Assembly: GCA_037447655.1 (NCBI GenBank)
Contig: JBBHKE010001435.1
Coordinates: 225,608 to 289,607 of the forward strand
Source of the DNA: Zygnema cylindricum
Lineage: Eukaryota > Streptophyta > Zygnematophyceae > Zygnematales > Zygnemataceae
Reading direction: 5' to 3'
Length of the DNA: 64,000 bases
Of this stretch, positions 1 through 12,496 are shown in pieces (the stretch's first letter is position 1; each line of letters begins with the position of its first letter). The notes under the pieces are model-generated. The model saw only the letters and a list, made by a program, of their open reading frames with translations. It was not told where the DNA came from and searched no databases. Position numbers and translations under genes: made by a program.

Positions 1-27
1 GCACGAAACTGACTTTTTAAAACAACA

Positions 28-1097
28 CTCCCCCGAAAATTTAGTTTCGTGTACCCAAAAAATATGCAGCGTGTAATGTTATGTTGCTACGCTGCGCTAG
101 TTGGACATCGCAGTCCGAGCTGCTTCTCTTTTTCACCGTTAATTTCCTCCTCATAGCCTCATCTACTAAGACTAAAGCTTTTAAATTCTACACTCCCCTA
201 AAGCTTTAGACTCATTAGTCTATGTTGTATGCAAATATTTCCACTCTAATGGATAAACAAAAGAAAAAAAATATTTTAATATTCAAAATTTTGTATCAAC
301 CTCCACTGTTCATCATACAAGAATTTGAGCAAAAACAACACATCACCACTGCTTTGCCGACGTCGCCATTGCTCCTGCTGCCCTCTGCCAATTCCCATTC
401 ATTTGCTGCATTCTTGCAAAAAGTGTCTTGTAATAGCTCCCCTTACGTTATAAATGCATAACCCCTGAAGATTTAGTTGCGTGCACCTGGAATAGAATAA
501 TCAGCGTGTAAGTGTCATACATCATCACTCTTTTCGCTGCGCCGCTATGCTGTGTCGCTGTTCCCGATGCGAACTTCTTTCGATGATTCTCCACTGCTTT
601 TGCTACGCTCTGCCATGTCTTTCAAAATTTTCCTTCCTGAACAAGTCATTGCTTCCACTACCTCCTTCGTCTTCAAAAAAAACATAAATAAATCTTTTTG
701 ATTCTTTTCAACTAACTCAACAAGAAAGATTACAAATCTAAAATCCTACCAAAAATAAATCGAACGCCAAACGAAGTTGTCTTCATAAGACATGCCTGTA
801 ATATAAGTTTCTCCAAAATTAAGATTTCTCTAAATTCACATTCTTAAAAAAAAAATGTCCTCCAAAAAATCATTTCTCCTGCTCTCTTATCTTGATCACT
901 TTCTGAGCATGTTTTCTTCTACCCTTGATCCTTTGAATATTACATATTCTTTTTGTTGTCTTCATGATCTTTTGTCTTGTTTGAAGGTTTGCATTTCTGT
1001 CACAATTTTCTACTCGTTTAATGTCAAAAATATTGGTTTTCTGTTTCACCTTTATGTTTTTCTCCATAGATTTGCTACTTCCATCAACTTCATTCAT
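28..1097 (-). other. Element A 3' region: readthrough ORF, untranslated tail, polypurine tract
   Basis: Directly after the gag stop (1098-1100) the same frame reopens with ATG and continues 75 codons to 870, giving a lysine/arginine-rich peptide. From about 870 to 28 no further domain is recognisable. A diverged direct repeat links 34-95 and 463-530 (both contain TTTAGTT, CGTG and CAGCGTGTAA). On the minus strand the purine run CGGGGGAG at 35-28 abuts the LTR start TGTTG and is the plus-strand priming tract. A second similar run at 198-190 could be a decayed duplicate. Confidence 0.6.
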
Positions 1098-2561
1098 CTA
1101 GGAAATTTTAATTTTGATTCTTCTTCTTTTCAGCTGCACTCTTTTAACTTTTGCATTTCTATTACATTTTTCACTCCCACAAACTTCTTTCCTCACTCCA
1201 ATTTTCTGAACAATTTTTCTTTGTTTTTCTCCTAGTTCACCAATTTTCACGAACACCTTATTTCTAGTTTCTGCTTCTAAGTGTCTATCTCTTCCTTCAA
1301 CTCCTCTTACTTTAGTTAACAAACTTTCTTGTAAGCAATTTTCACTCACAGATTTGCCATCTGATAAGGTCACAGAAATCGTGTCCTTCTCTCTTTCGTC
1401 CTTCACCACACTATCTTCGGTGACATAACTCCTTCCACCAGTTTCCACATTATACACCTCATTCCTAATTCCAGTTTTCTTCATATCTTCGCCCTGTCCT
1501 TCTAGATAAATTGGGTTTAGTTTATTAGTCTTTATGTTTAAGTATTTTTCGGCTTCCACTTCCAAGTGACCTTCACTTCCTCTAATTTTTCTTACTTCAA
1601 ACAACTTTTCCTCCTCTAACTCTTTGTTACTCACCAATCTAACGTCTGAAAAAGGGACAGACACCAAATCCTTTTCTGTCACCTCCTCCTTTACTCTATT
1701 CCAAACACCACAGAAGGTCGGTAAATACATAAATTCGTCAACACATGGTGTATGCCTTTTGTCATTTGTCGAGTCTTGTCTCTCACTCACGAAAGCACTT
1801 GATTCCTTTCTCGTTGGGGTTCGAACTTTGGTGTTGTCCCATCCATCTCTGAAATTCCCTGTAACACATGCACTTTTATACGATGGACATACCCTGAAGG
1901 TATGTCCTAAATCATTACAGTAAAAACAATTCTTTGGCCGATCTCCGAACTCACTATTACCTTTAAATTTCTGAAACTGAGATTTAGATTCCTTCATAAT
2001 CCTTTCACTTGATAAAACCTTTCTATTAGCCTCTTCATCTAGAATAACTCGTCTAGCTACAGTTATACTCCAATCATTTTTATCAATTAAAGTCAATCGA
2101 TCTAGTGCACTCTTATATTCTTTAGGTAGACTTCTCATTAACAAGATAGCTTGTTGAGCATCTGTAAAGTTTCCCCCTGCCAAATCATTTTCTGCAAATA
2201 ATACTTGCAAGTCAATACAGTGTTTCTCCATACTACCTCCTACATACTTGTGTTCAACTATTTTGGTAACACTACTGAGCCAATGATATAAAGACGTCTT
2301 TGCATACATACATTCTAAGCTCTTCCATAATTCAGTTGCCCTTTTAAAACTTAGGTATGACATTACCAAATCCCCAGTCAAGGAGTTCTTGATAACCCTT
2401 AGACACTCATGATTTTTCCTTTTCCAGTCATTTGATGTTTCGGCCAAGGTACCGTCCACCACATCCATTAGCTCCATCATCTCGAAGTAGCTCTCAAGCG
2501 CACACTTCCAGTAGTGATATTTTGATCCATCAAATATAGGTAGCCATGGGTGTGGGCCCAT
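1098..2561 (-). CDS. Gag protein with duplicated basic C-terminal extension (element A)
   Basis: Retrotransposon Gag, the structural protein that packages element RNA. The frame is open for 497 codons from an upstream ATG at 2591. I prefer the ATG at 2561 (MGPHPWLPIF) because it is the start shared with other elements here and lies inside the primer-binding site just after the LTR. From the upstream Met: a copia-type Gag domain at about residues 15-200, with W/Y-rich KYHYW and ELW motifs; a CCHC zinc knuckle at 222-235 (C-x2-C-x4-H-x4-C intact); then a charged tail of about 260 residues where protease and integrase would normally be. The tail holds two diverged tandem units, about 302-383 and 397-473, sharing EKD, SVPFSD/SVTLSD, HLE, IGVRKEV/TGIRNEV. 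A stop (TAG, 1098) is followed at once by an in-frame ATG. This is the longest undamaged gag in the window. Confidence 0.85.
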   Translation of the reverse strand: MGPHPWLPIFDGSKYHYWKCALESYFEMMELMDVVDGTLAETSNDWKRKNHECLRVIKNSLTGDLVMSYLSFKRATELWKSLECMYAKTSLYHWLSSVTKIVEHKYVGGSMEKHCIDLQVLFAENDLAGGNFTDAQQAILLMRSLPKEYKSALDRLTLIDKNDWSITVARRVILDEEANRKVLSSERIMKESKSQFQKFKGNSEFGDRPKNCFYCNDLGHTFRVCPSYKSACVTGNFRDGWDNTKVRTPTRKESSAFVSERQDSTNDKRHTPCVDEFMYLPTFCGVWNRVKEEVTEKDLVSVPFSDVRLVSNKELEEEKLFEVRKIRGSEGHLEVEAEKYLNIKTNKLNPIYLEGQGEDMKKTGIRNEVYNVETGGRSYVTEDSVVKDEREKDTISVTLSDGKSVSENCLQESLLTKVRGVEGRDRHLEAETRNKVFVKIGELGEKQRKIVQKIGVRKEVCGSEKCNRNAKVKRVQLKRRRIKIKIS

Positions 2562-2565
2562 AACC
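2552..2565 (-). promoter_or_regulatory. Primer-binding site of element A overlapping the gag start codon
   Basis: Minus-strand GGTTATGGGCCCAC directly follows the LTR end ACAACA. It is complementary to 14 nt of the anticodon arm of plant initiator tRNA-Met, the site used by Drosophila copia, where a half-tRNA is the primer. The ATG inside it is the likely gag start. Confidence 0.8.
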
Positions 2566-3517
2566 TGTTGTCCAGAGCTTATTTCAGCCATGGATTACTC
2601 ACTGAAACACCCACAGACTACCTCAAAAACAGCGGTGTTTCTGACAACACAGATTACTCCACAATAAACAAAATGATCTCAAACTGCACCAATATACAGT
2701 ATACCATATACACTGTAAAATCTCAAAGGTACAGCCAAATCCACCAAGGCATCTAGAAGATATAAGCTCCAGAGTTTCCCAAAAATAGCTAACAGCTTCA
2801 CAAACTAACCACTTAGACTGTTCACAGAATCTTACAGAGATAGTGGAATACAATGAATCTTCACACACGTATAGATTCTATATGATAGAATAATTCCACA
2901 AAGTTTCACATGAAAGAACCAATTAGAGTGATCACACCAACAGGTCAAAGATGCAGAAAACAGTTTGCCATTACTTTGATTAACTTGACTGCGATACATA
3001 AAATAATCTAAATCCTGCAAGTTATACTCAGAGTACGGAGGCATACCACCGTACTGTATCTACTCTAATAACCTAACTAGTCAAAAGGACAAACCTCTGT
3101 TGTACAGAATATTTACACCGTACTCTACGTATGCCAGAAACTAAGCTACCACTAAGCAACCACTAAGCTACCACTATCGTTTAATCATAATTACTTGAAA
3201 TCTATCCTATTCATATTATCCGTTGTTGCGCTGGCTGCGATTTCCGTACGGATCATAAAAATAGCCGCAACTGCGTTGACTTAACTGCGTCGAAGCTGCT
3301 CTTTACCGGCGGTGCCTATTTCAACATTCCGTTTATTTTACATCGGATCGCTTCGCGATCCGCCGTCCATTTGTCATTGCTGGTTCACACCACTCAATGA
3401 GTCTTTTACGTAACTTTAATTATCAATCCGTTCGCTCCCCCAATCCGTGAATTTATTCAAACCTCTATATTAAATCCAATTAGCAGTTACGCACGAAACT
3501 GACTTTTCAAAACAACA
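2566..3517 (-). repeat. 5' LTR of element A (952 bp)
   Basis: Ends are TGTTGT and ACAACA in the element's orientation. It contains three or four tandem copies of a TAGCTTAGTGG-like motif (plus strand 3135-3180), also seen in the LTR of element B, and a perfect hairpin at 3344-3362. Downstream of the LTR start (plus 3518-3522) is TGAAC, a possible target-site duplication that cannot be checked because the other end lies outside the window. Confidence 0.85.
3344..3362. other. Perfect 8-bp hairpin in A-type LTR
   Basis: CGGATCGC-TTC-GCGATCCG is an 8-bp perfect inverted repeat with a 3-nt loop. The same 19 bp, inverted, occurs at 35469-35487 inside another A-type LTR, with conserved flanks. Retention in two otherwise diverged LTRs suggests a function in RNA or DNA structure. 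Confidence 0.75.
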
Positions 3518-3520
3518 TGA

Positions 3521-3541
3521 ACCGGTGGTTGTAGAACAACA
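3521..3541 (+). repeat. 21-bp relic of a B-type LTR 3' end at the satellite boundary
   Basis: The 21 bp closely match the last bases of the element B LTR (13256-13276; both contain GTGGTTGTAGAACAA) and end in ACAACA exactly where the satellite starts. The simplest reading is that a B-type LTR was inserted next to or into the satellite, and element A then inserted close to its end. The rest of that LTR would lie left of the window. Confidence 0.6.
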
Positions 3542-6500
3542 ATAACAGGATTTGTTACCTAAATTACACAAACAATTAGCGATGGTAAAAATTGTTACCT
3601 AAATGACATAAACAATTAGCGATTACGGGAATTGTTACCTAAATTACACAGACAGTTAGCGATAAAAGGAATTGTTACCTAAATTACAGAAACAATTAGC
3701 GATAAGAGGAATTGTTACCTAAATTACACAAACTGTTAGCAATAACACGAATTGTTACCTAAATTACACAAACAATTAGCGATAACAAAAATTGTTACCT
3801 AAGTTACACAAACTGTTAGCGATAACAAAAATTGTTACCTAAATTACAGAAAAAGTTAGCGATAAGAAGAATTGATACCTAAATTATAGAAACAGTAAGC
3901 GATAACAAGAATTGTATCTAAATTACACAAACTCTTAGTGATAACAAGATTTTTCACCTAAATTACAAAAATAGTTAGCAATAACAAATATTGTTACCTA
4001 AATTACTGAAACAATTGACGATAACAAGAATTGTTATCTTACTTACACAAAATATTAACGCTAACAAAAATGGTTACCTAACTTACACAAAATTTTAGCG
4101 ATTACAGGATTTGTTACATATGTTACACAAACTGTTAGCGATAACATGAATTATTACCTAAATTGCACAAACTGTTAGCGATAACAAGAATTGTTACCTA
4201 AACTACAAAAACAATTAGCGATAACAAGAATTGTTACCTAAATTACAAAAACTATTAGCGATAATAGGAATTGATATCTAACTAACACAAACTATTAGCG
4301 ATAACAATAATTGTTATCTAAATTACAAAAATAGTAAGCGATAACACGGCTTGGTATTTAAATTACACAAACAATTAGCAAAAACAAAAATTGTTACATT
4401 AATTATAGAAGCAATTAGCGATAACAATAATTGTTACCTTTGTTATCTAAATTACACAAATAGTAAGCGATAACACGGCTTGGTATCTAAATTACACAAA
4501 CAATTAGCGATAGCAAAAATTGTTATATAAGTTACACAAACAATTAGCGATAACAAGAATTGTTACATAAGTTACAGAAACACTTAGCGCTAACAAGAAT
4601 TGTTACCTAAATTTCACAAATTTTTAGCGCAAATAGGAATTGTTTCCTAACCCACAAACTGTTAGCGATAACAGGAATTGTTACCTAAATTAAACAAAAT
4701 GTTAGCGATAACAAGAATTGATACCTAAATTACACAAAAAATTAGCGATAACAAGAATTGTTACCTAAATTACAAAAAAAATTAGCGATAACAATAATTG
4801 TTACCTTAATTACACAAACAGTTAGCGCTAATAGAAATTGTAACCTAACTTACACAAACTGTTTTCGCTAAAAAGAATTGTTACCAAACATACACAAACA
4901 ATAAGCGATAACAAAAATTGTTATCTAAAATACACAACCTATTAGCAATAACAAGAATTGTTATCTTATTTCCACAAACAGTTAGCGATAACAAGAATTG
5001 TGACCTAAATTACACAAAAAGTTAGCGATAACAAAAATTGTTTCCTAAATTACACAGACAGTTAGCGATAAAAAGAATTGTTACCTAAATTACACAATCA
5101 ATTTGCGATAAGAAGAATTATTACCTATATTACTCAAACACTTATCGATAAAATAAATTGTTATCTAAATTACACAAACAGTTAGCGCTAACAAGAATGG
5201 TTACCTAACTTACACAAACTGTTAGCGATAACAATAACTGTTTCATAAATTACACAATCAGTTAGAGCTAACAAGAATTCATCCCTAAATTACACAAATA
5301 GTTAGCGATAACAATAATAGTTATCTAAATTACACAAACAATTAGCGAAAACAAGAATTGTTACCTAAATTACTCAAACTACTAGCGATAACATGAATTT
5401 TTACCTAAATTATACAAACTGTTAGCGATAACAATAATTGTTACCTAAATTACACAAAGTGTTAGCGATAACAAGAATTGTTACTTAACTTACACAAACA
5501 ATTAGCGATAACATGAATTTTTACCTAAATTACACAAACTGTTAGGGATAACAAGAATTGTTAAATAAATTACAAAAATTGTTAGCGATAACAAAAATTG
5601 TTATCTAAACTACACAAACTGTTAGCGCTAACATGAATGGTTACCTAACTTACACAAACCGTTAGCAATAACAGAAATTGTTACCTAAATTACACAAACT
5701 GTTAGCGATAACAAAAATTGTTACCTAAATTACACCAATAGTTAGCAATAACAAGAATTGTTATCAAAATTACACAAACTGTTAGCGATAACAGGAATTA
5801 TTACCTTAATTACACAAACTGTTAGCACTAACAAGAATGGTTACCTAACTTACATAAACAGTTAGCGAAAACATGAATTATTACGTAAATTGCACAAACA
5901 GTTAGCTATAACAAGAATTGTTACCTACATTACACAAACAGTTAGCAATAAGAGGAATTATTACCTAACTTACACAAACTGTTAGAGCTAATAGGAGTTG
6001 ATATCTAACTTACACAAACAGTTAGCGATAACAGGAATTGTTATCTAATTTACACAAACAACTAGCGATAACAAGAATGGTTACCTAACTTACACAAACA
6101 GTTAGCCATAACATGAATTTTAACTTAAATTCCACAAACTGTTAGCGTTAACAAGAATTTTCACCTAAATTACACAAACAATTAGCGATAACACGAGTTT
6201 TTACCTAAATGACATAAATAATTTACGATAATAAGAATTGTTACCTAAATTACACAAACAGCTAGCAATAATAGGCTTTGTTACCTAAATTACACAAACA
6301 ATTAGCGATAACAAGAATTGTTACCTAAATTACACAAACAGTTTGCCCTTACATGAATTGTTACCTAAATTATACAAACTGTTAGCGATAACAGGAAAAG
6401 TTATCTAAATTACACAAACTGTTAGGGATAACAAGAATTGTTACCTAAATTACCCAAACTTTTATCGATAACATAAATTGTTACCTATATTACACAAACT

Positions 6501-9500
6501 GTTAGTGATTATAAGAATTATTACCTAAGTTACACAAACTCTTAGCGATAACAAGAATTGTTACCCAAATTACACAGACCGTTGGCGATAACAATAATTG
6601 TTACCTAAATTACACAAATTGTAGGCGATAACAAGAATTGTTACCTAAATTACACAATCAATTAGCGATAACAAGAACAGTTACCTAACTTACACAAACA
6701 ATTAGCGATAACATGAATTTTTGCCTATATTACACAAACTCTTAGCGATAACAAGAATTGTTACCTAAATTACAGAAATAGTTAGCGATAACAAAAATTG
6801 TTATCTAACTTACACAAACTGTAAGCGCTAAAATGAATGGTTACCTAACTTACACAAACTGTTAACGAAAACAAAAATTGTTACCTAAATTACACAAACA
6901 TTTAGCGATAACAAGAGTTGTTACTTAAATTACATAAACAGTTATCAATAACAAAAATTGTTATCTAAATTACACAAACTGTTACCGATAACAATAATTA
7001 TTACTTTAATTACACAAACTGTTAGCGCTAACAAGAATGGTTACCTAACTTACACAAACCGTTAGTGATAACAGAAATTGTTACCTAAATTACACAAACT
7101 GTCAGCGATAACAAGAATTGTTACCTAACTTATACAAACTGTTAGAGCTAATAGAAATTGACATCTAACTTACACAAATTGTTAGCGATAACAAAAATTG
7201 TTATCTAAATTACACAATCATTTAGCGATAATAGGAATTGTTACCTAAATTACACAAAATGATAGCAATAACAGGAATTGTTACCTAAATTACACAAACA
7301 ATTATCGATAACAAGAGTTGTTACCTAAATTACACAAACAATTAGCGATAATAAGAATTGTTACCTAAATTACACAAACAGTTAGCGATAATAAGAATAG
7401 TTACCTAATTTACACAAACTATTAGCGTTAATCGAAATTGATTTGTAACTTACACAAACTGTTAGCGATAACAAGAATTGTTATCTAAATTACACAAATA
7501 GTAAGCGATAACACAGATTGTTACCTAAAGTACACAAACAATTATGAATAAGAAGAATTGTTACCTCAATTAACAAAAGAGTTAGCCCTAACAAGAATTG
7601 TTACCTAAATTACACAAATTCTTAGCGCTAACAGGAAAAATTCCTAACTTACAAAAACTGTTAGCAATAACAGGAATTGATATCTAAATTACACAAATAG
7701 TTAGCGATAAAAAGAACTGTTACCTAAATTACACAAAGAATTAGCGATAACAAGAATTATTACCTAAATTACACTAACAGTTAGCGCTAACAAGAATTGT
7801 TATCTAAATTACACAAATTCTTAGCACTAACATGAACTGTTTCCTAACTTACACAAACGATTAGCCATAACAGGAATTGATATCTAAATTACACTCACAG
7901 TTAGCGATAATAGGAATTGTAACCTAAATTACAGAAACTGTTAGCGATAACAAGAATTGTTACCTAAATTACACAAACAAATAGCGATAACAAGAATTGT
8001 TACCTAAATTACACAAACTTTAAACGTTAACAGGAATTGTTATCTAAATTACACAAACTGTTAGCGATAACAATAATTGTGACCTAAACTACACAAACAG
8101 TTATCGATAATAGGAATTGTTATCTAACTTACACAAACTATTAGCGCTAACAAAAATAGTTACCTAACTTCCACAAACTTATAACGATAACAAGAATTAT
8201 TAAGAAAATTATATAAACTGTTAGCTTTAACAAGAATGGTTACCTAACTTACACAAAAAGTTAGCGATAATATGAATTTTAACTTAAATTCCACAATCTG
8301 TTAGCGATAACAATAATTTTCACCTAAATTACAGAATAAATTAGCGATAACAATCATTTTCACCTAAATTACACAAACAGTTAGCGATAATAGGAAATGT
8401 TACCTAAATTATACAAACTTTTAGCTCTAACAAGAATGGTTACCTAACTTACATAAATAGTTAGCGATAACATGAATTTTAACCTAAATTGCACACTGTT
8501 AGTGATAACAAGAAAAGTTACCTAAATTACAGAAACAATTAGTGATAACAAGAATTGTTACCTTAATTACACAAACAGTCAGCGATATCAAGAATTGTTA
8601 CCTAAATTATATAAACTGCTAGCGATAGCAAGAATTGTTGCCTAACTTACACAAACAATAAGCGATAACATGAATTTTAACTTCAATTCCACAAACTGTT
8701 AGCGATAACAAGAATTTTCACCTAAATTACACAAACTGTTAGCAATAACAAGATTGTTACCTAAATTACACAAACAATTAGCGATAATAAGAAATGTTAC
8801 TTAAATTACACAAACAGTTAGCGATAACAAGAATTGTTATTCAAATTACACAAACTGTTAGCGTTAACATTAATTGTTACCTAAATTACAAAAATAGTTA
8901 GCGGTAACAATAATTGTTACCTAACTTACACAAATTGTTAGCGCTAACAGAAATTGTTACCTAACTTACACAAACTGTTAGCGATAAGAAGATTGTTTCC
9001 TAAATTACACAAAAAGTTTGCGCTAACGAGAATTGTTACCTAAATCACACAAACTGTTTGCGCTAACAGGAATTTGTTACCTTACTTACACAAACAGTTA
9101 GCGATAACAGGAATTGTTATCTTATTTACACAAACAACTAGCGATAACAAGAATGGTTACCTAACTTACACAAACAGTTAGCCATAACATGAATTTTAAC
9201 TTAAATTCCACAAACTGTTAGCGTTAACAAGAATTTTCACCTAAATTACAAAAACAATTAGCAATAACAAGAATTGTTACCTAAATTACACAAACAATTA
9301 GCGATAAGAGGAATTGTTACCTAAATTATACAAATTGTTAGCTCTAACAAGTATGGTTACCTAACTTTCACAAACAATTAGCGATAACATGAATTTTAAC
9401 TTAAATTCCACAAACTGTTAGCGATAACAAGAATTTTCACCTAAATTACACAAACAGTTAGGGATAACAAGAATTGTTACCTAAATTACACAAACTGTTA

Positions 9501-12496
9501 GCGATAAGAAGAATTGTTTCCTAAATTACACAAAAAGTTTGCGCTAACGAGAATTGTTACCTAAATTACACAAACAGTTTGCGCTAACAGGAATTTGTTA
9601 CCTTACTTACACAAACAGTTAGCGATAACAGGAATTGTTATCTAATTTACACAAACAACTAGCGATAACAAGAATGGTTACCTAACTTACACAAACAGTT
9701 AGCCATAACATGAATTTTAACTTAAATTCCACAAACTGTTAGCGTTAACAAGAATTTTCACCTAAATTACACAAACAATTAGCGATAACACGAGTTTTTA
9801 CCTAAATGACATAAACAATTTATGATAATAAGAATTGTTACCTAAATTACACAAATAGCTAGCAATAATAGTCTTTGTTACCTAAATTACACAAACAGTT
9901 AGCGATAACAAGAATTGTTACCTAAATTACACAAACTGTTAGGGATAAGAAGAATTGTTTCCTAAATTACACAAAAAAATTGCACTAACGAGAATTGTTA
10001 CCTAAATTACACAAACTGTTTGCGCTAACAGGAATTTGTTACCTTACTTACACAAACAGTTAGCGATAACAGGAATTGTTATCTAATTTACACAAACAAC
10101 TAGCGATAACAAGAATGGTTACCTAACTTACACAAACAGTTAGCCATAACATGAATTTTAACTTAAATTCCACAAACTGTTAGCGTTAACAAGAATTTTC
10201 ACCTAAATTACAAAAACAATTAGCAATAACAAGAATTGTTACCTAAATTACACAAACAATTAGCGATAAGAGGAATTGTTACCTAAATTATACAAATTGT
10301 TAGCTCTAACAAGTATGGTTACCTAACTTTCACAATCATTTAGCGATAACATGAATTTTAACTTAAATTCCACAAACTGTTAGCGATAACAAGAATTTTC
10401 ACCTAAATTACACAAACAATTAGGGATAATAAGAAATGATAGCTAAATTACACAAACAGTTAGCGATAATAAGAATTGTTATCTAAATTACGCAAACTGT
10501 TAGCGATAATAATAATTGTTACGTAAATTACACAAATAGTTAGCGGTAACAATAATTGTTACCTAACTTACACAAATTGTTAGCGCTAACAGGAATTATT
10601 ACCTAACTTACACAAATTGTTAGTGCTTTTAAGAATTGTTACCTAAATTACACAAGTAGTTAGCAATAACAATAATAAATATCTAAATTACACAAACAGT
10701 TAGCGCTAACAAGAATGGTTACCTAACTTACACAAACTGTTAGCGATAACAGGAATTGTTTCCTAAATTACCTAAACAGTTAGCGCTTAAAAGAATTAAT
10801 ACCTAAATTACACAATCAGTTAGCGATAATAATAATAAAAATCTAAATTACACAAACAGTTAGCGCTAACAAGAACTGTTCCCTAACTTACACAAACTGT
10901 TAGCGATAACAAAAATTGTTTCCTAAATAACAAAAGCTGTTAGAGATAACATGAATTGTTACCTAAATTACAGAAACAATTAGAGATAACATGAATTGTT
11001 ACCTAAATTACACAAACTATTAGCACTTACAAGAATTGTAACCTACACTACACAAACTATTAGCGAAAACAAAAATTGTTACCTAAATTACACAAACTGT
11101 TAGTGATAATAAGAATTGTTACCTAACTTACCCAAACTGTTAGCGCTAATCGAAATTGATATGTAACTTACACAAACTGTTAGCGATAATAAGAATTGTT
11201 ATCTAAATTACACAAATAGTAAGCGATAACACGGATTGTTACATAAATTACACAAACAATTAGCAATAACAAGAATTGTTACCTAAATTAAAAAAAAAGT
11301 TAGCGTTATCAGGAATTGTTACCTAAATTACACATATTTTTGGCGCTAACAGGAAATATTTTCTAACTTACACAAACAATTAGCGATAACAAGAATTATT
11401 ACATATATTACACAAACAGTTAGCGATAAGAAAAATTGTCATCTAAATTACACAAACTGTTAGCGATAACAATAAAAGTTACCTAAATTACAGAAACTGT
11501 TAGCGACAAGAAGAATTATTTTTTAAATTACACAAACAGTTAGCGATTACAGGAATTGTTATCTAAATTACACAAACAGTTAGCGATAACAAGAAATGTT
11601 ACCTAAATGACAGAAAAAGTTATGATAACAATAATTGTTATCTAATTTACAGAAACAATTAGGGATAATTAGAATTGTCACCTAAACTACACAAACAATT
11701 AGCAATAACAAATACTGTTACCTAAAACCTCCAATCTGTTATCGATAACAATAATTTTTATCTAATTTACACAAACTATTAGCGATAATAGGAATTCTTA
11801 CCTATTTTACACAAATTGTCAGTGCTAACAATAACTGTTACCTAAATTACAAAAGCTGTTAGCGATAACAATTATTGTTAGCTAACTTACACAAACGGTT
11901 AGCGATAACAATAATTGTTTCCTGAATTACACAAACAATTAGCCTTTACAAGAATCAATACCTAAATTACACAATCAGTTAGCGATAAAAAGAATTGTTA
12001 CCTAAATTACACAAAAAATTAGCGATAACAAGAATTGTTACCTAAATTACACATGTAGTTAGCGATCACAGAAATTGTTATCTATATTACACAAACGCTT
12101 AACGCTAACAAGATTTGTTACCTAAATTACACAATCAGTTTGGGCTAACATGAATTGTTACCTAAATTGCACAAACTATTAGCGATAACAAAAATTGTTA
12201 CCTAAATTACACAAACAATAAGCGATAAAATAAATTGTTACCTTAATTACACAAACAGTTAGCGATAACAAGAATTGTTACCTAAATTACACAAACAGTT
12301 AGCGATAACAAGAATTGTTACCTAAATTACTCAAACTATTAGCGATAACAGGAATTGTTACCTAAACTACACAAACAGTTTTTGATAACAGGAATTTTTA
12401 TCTAAATTACATAAACTATTAGCGATAACAAGAATTGTTACCTGAATTACACTAAGAGTTAGCGATAACAAGAATTCTTACTTAAATTACACATAT
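3542..12496 (+). repeat. Satellite array 1: about 224 tandem copies of a 40-bp monomer
   Basis: A continuous AT-rich array with a 40-bp period; adjacent copies vary at scattered positions with occasional 1-3 bp indels. In this orientation a typical monomer reads TTAGCGATAACAAGAATTG then TTACCTAAATTACACAAACAG. Each monomer has a dyad: TAACAA-GAA-TTGTTA inside, TTAG and CTAA outside. Common variants are CAGTT/CTGTT/CAATT before AGCG, and GGTTACC for TGTTACC. Higher-order repeats are visible at 6000-6300 and 9080-10420. No reading frame is maintained. Arrays like this are typical of plant centromeric or subtelomeric heterochromatin, but nothing here shows which. The right end abuts the LTR of element B. 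Confidence 0.97.
9080..10420 (+). repeat. Higher-order repeat block inside satellite array 1
   Basis: A multi-monomer block with diagnostic variants (ACTAGCGATA, then a GAATGG monomer, then TTAGCCATAACATG, then AATTCCACAAAC) recurs with its variants in the same order. The ACTAGCGATA marker falls at 9138, 9658 and 10099, spacings of 520 bp (13 monomers) and 441 bp (11 monomers +1 bp). An older copy has the marker at 6061. This shows recent local amplification of multi-monomer units rather than single-monomer slippage. Confidence 0.85.

Larger units (their letters stand above)
1..3517 (-). mobile_element. Element A: gag-only copia-type LTR retrotransposon (non-autonomous)
   Basis: Read on the minus strand the order is 5' LTR (3517-2566), primer-binding site (2565-2552), gag (2561-1098), an untranslated tail, a purine tract, then the first 27 bp of the 3' LTR, which runs off the left edge of the window. 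The 27 bp at 1-27 match the start of the 5' LTR (3491-3517) with one mismatch, which fixes both LTR starts. The internal region is only 2,538 bp and no protease, integrase, reverse transcriptase or RNase H is visible. This is the architecture described for TR-GAG elements, which depend on enzymes made by relatives. E and the remnant B share its LTR ends and primer-site layout. Confidence 0.85.

Noticed and set aside
855-1235. 126-codon plus-strand ORF
   Set aside because: Lies opposite element A gag tail; phenylalanine/serine-rich composition is the complement of the lysine-rich coding strand.
1624-1923. 99-codon plus-strand ORF
   Set aside because: Antisense shadow of element A gag.
3542-12496. 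CRISPR-like repeat array
   Set aside because: Repeats are contiguous 40-bp monomers with no unique spacers, and context is eukaryotic retrotransposons.
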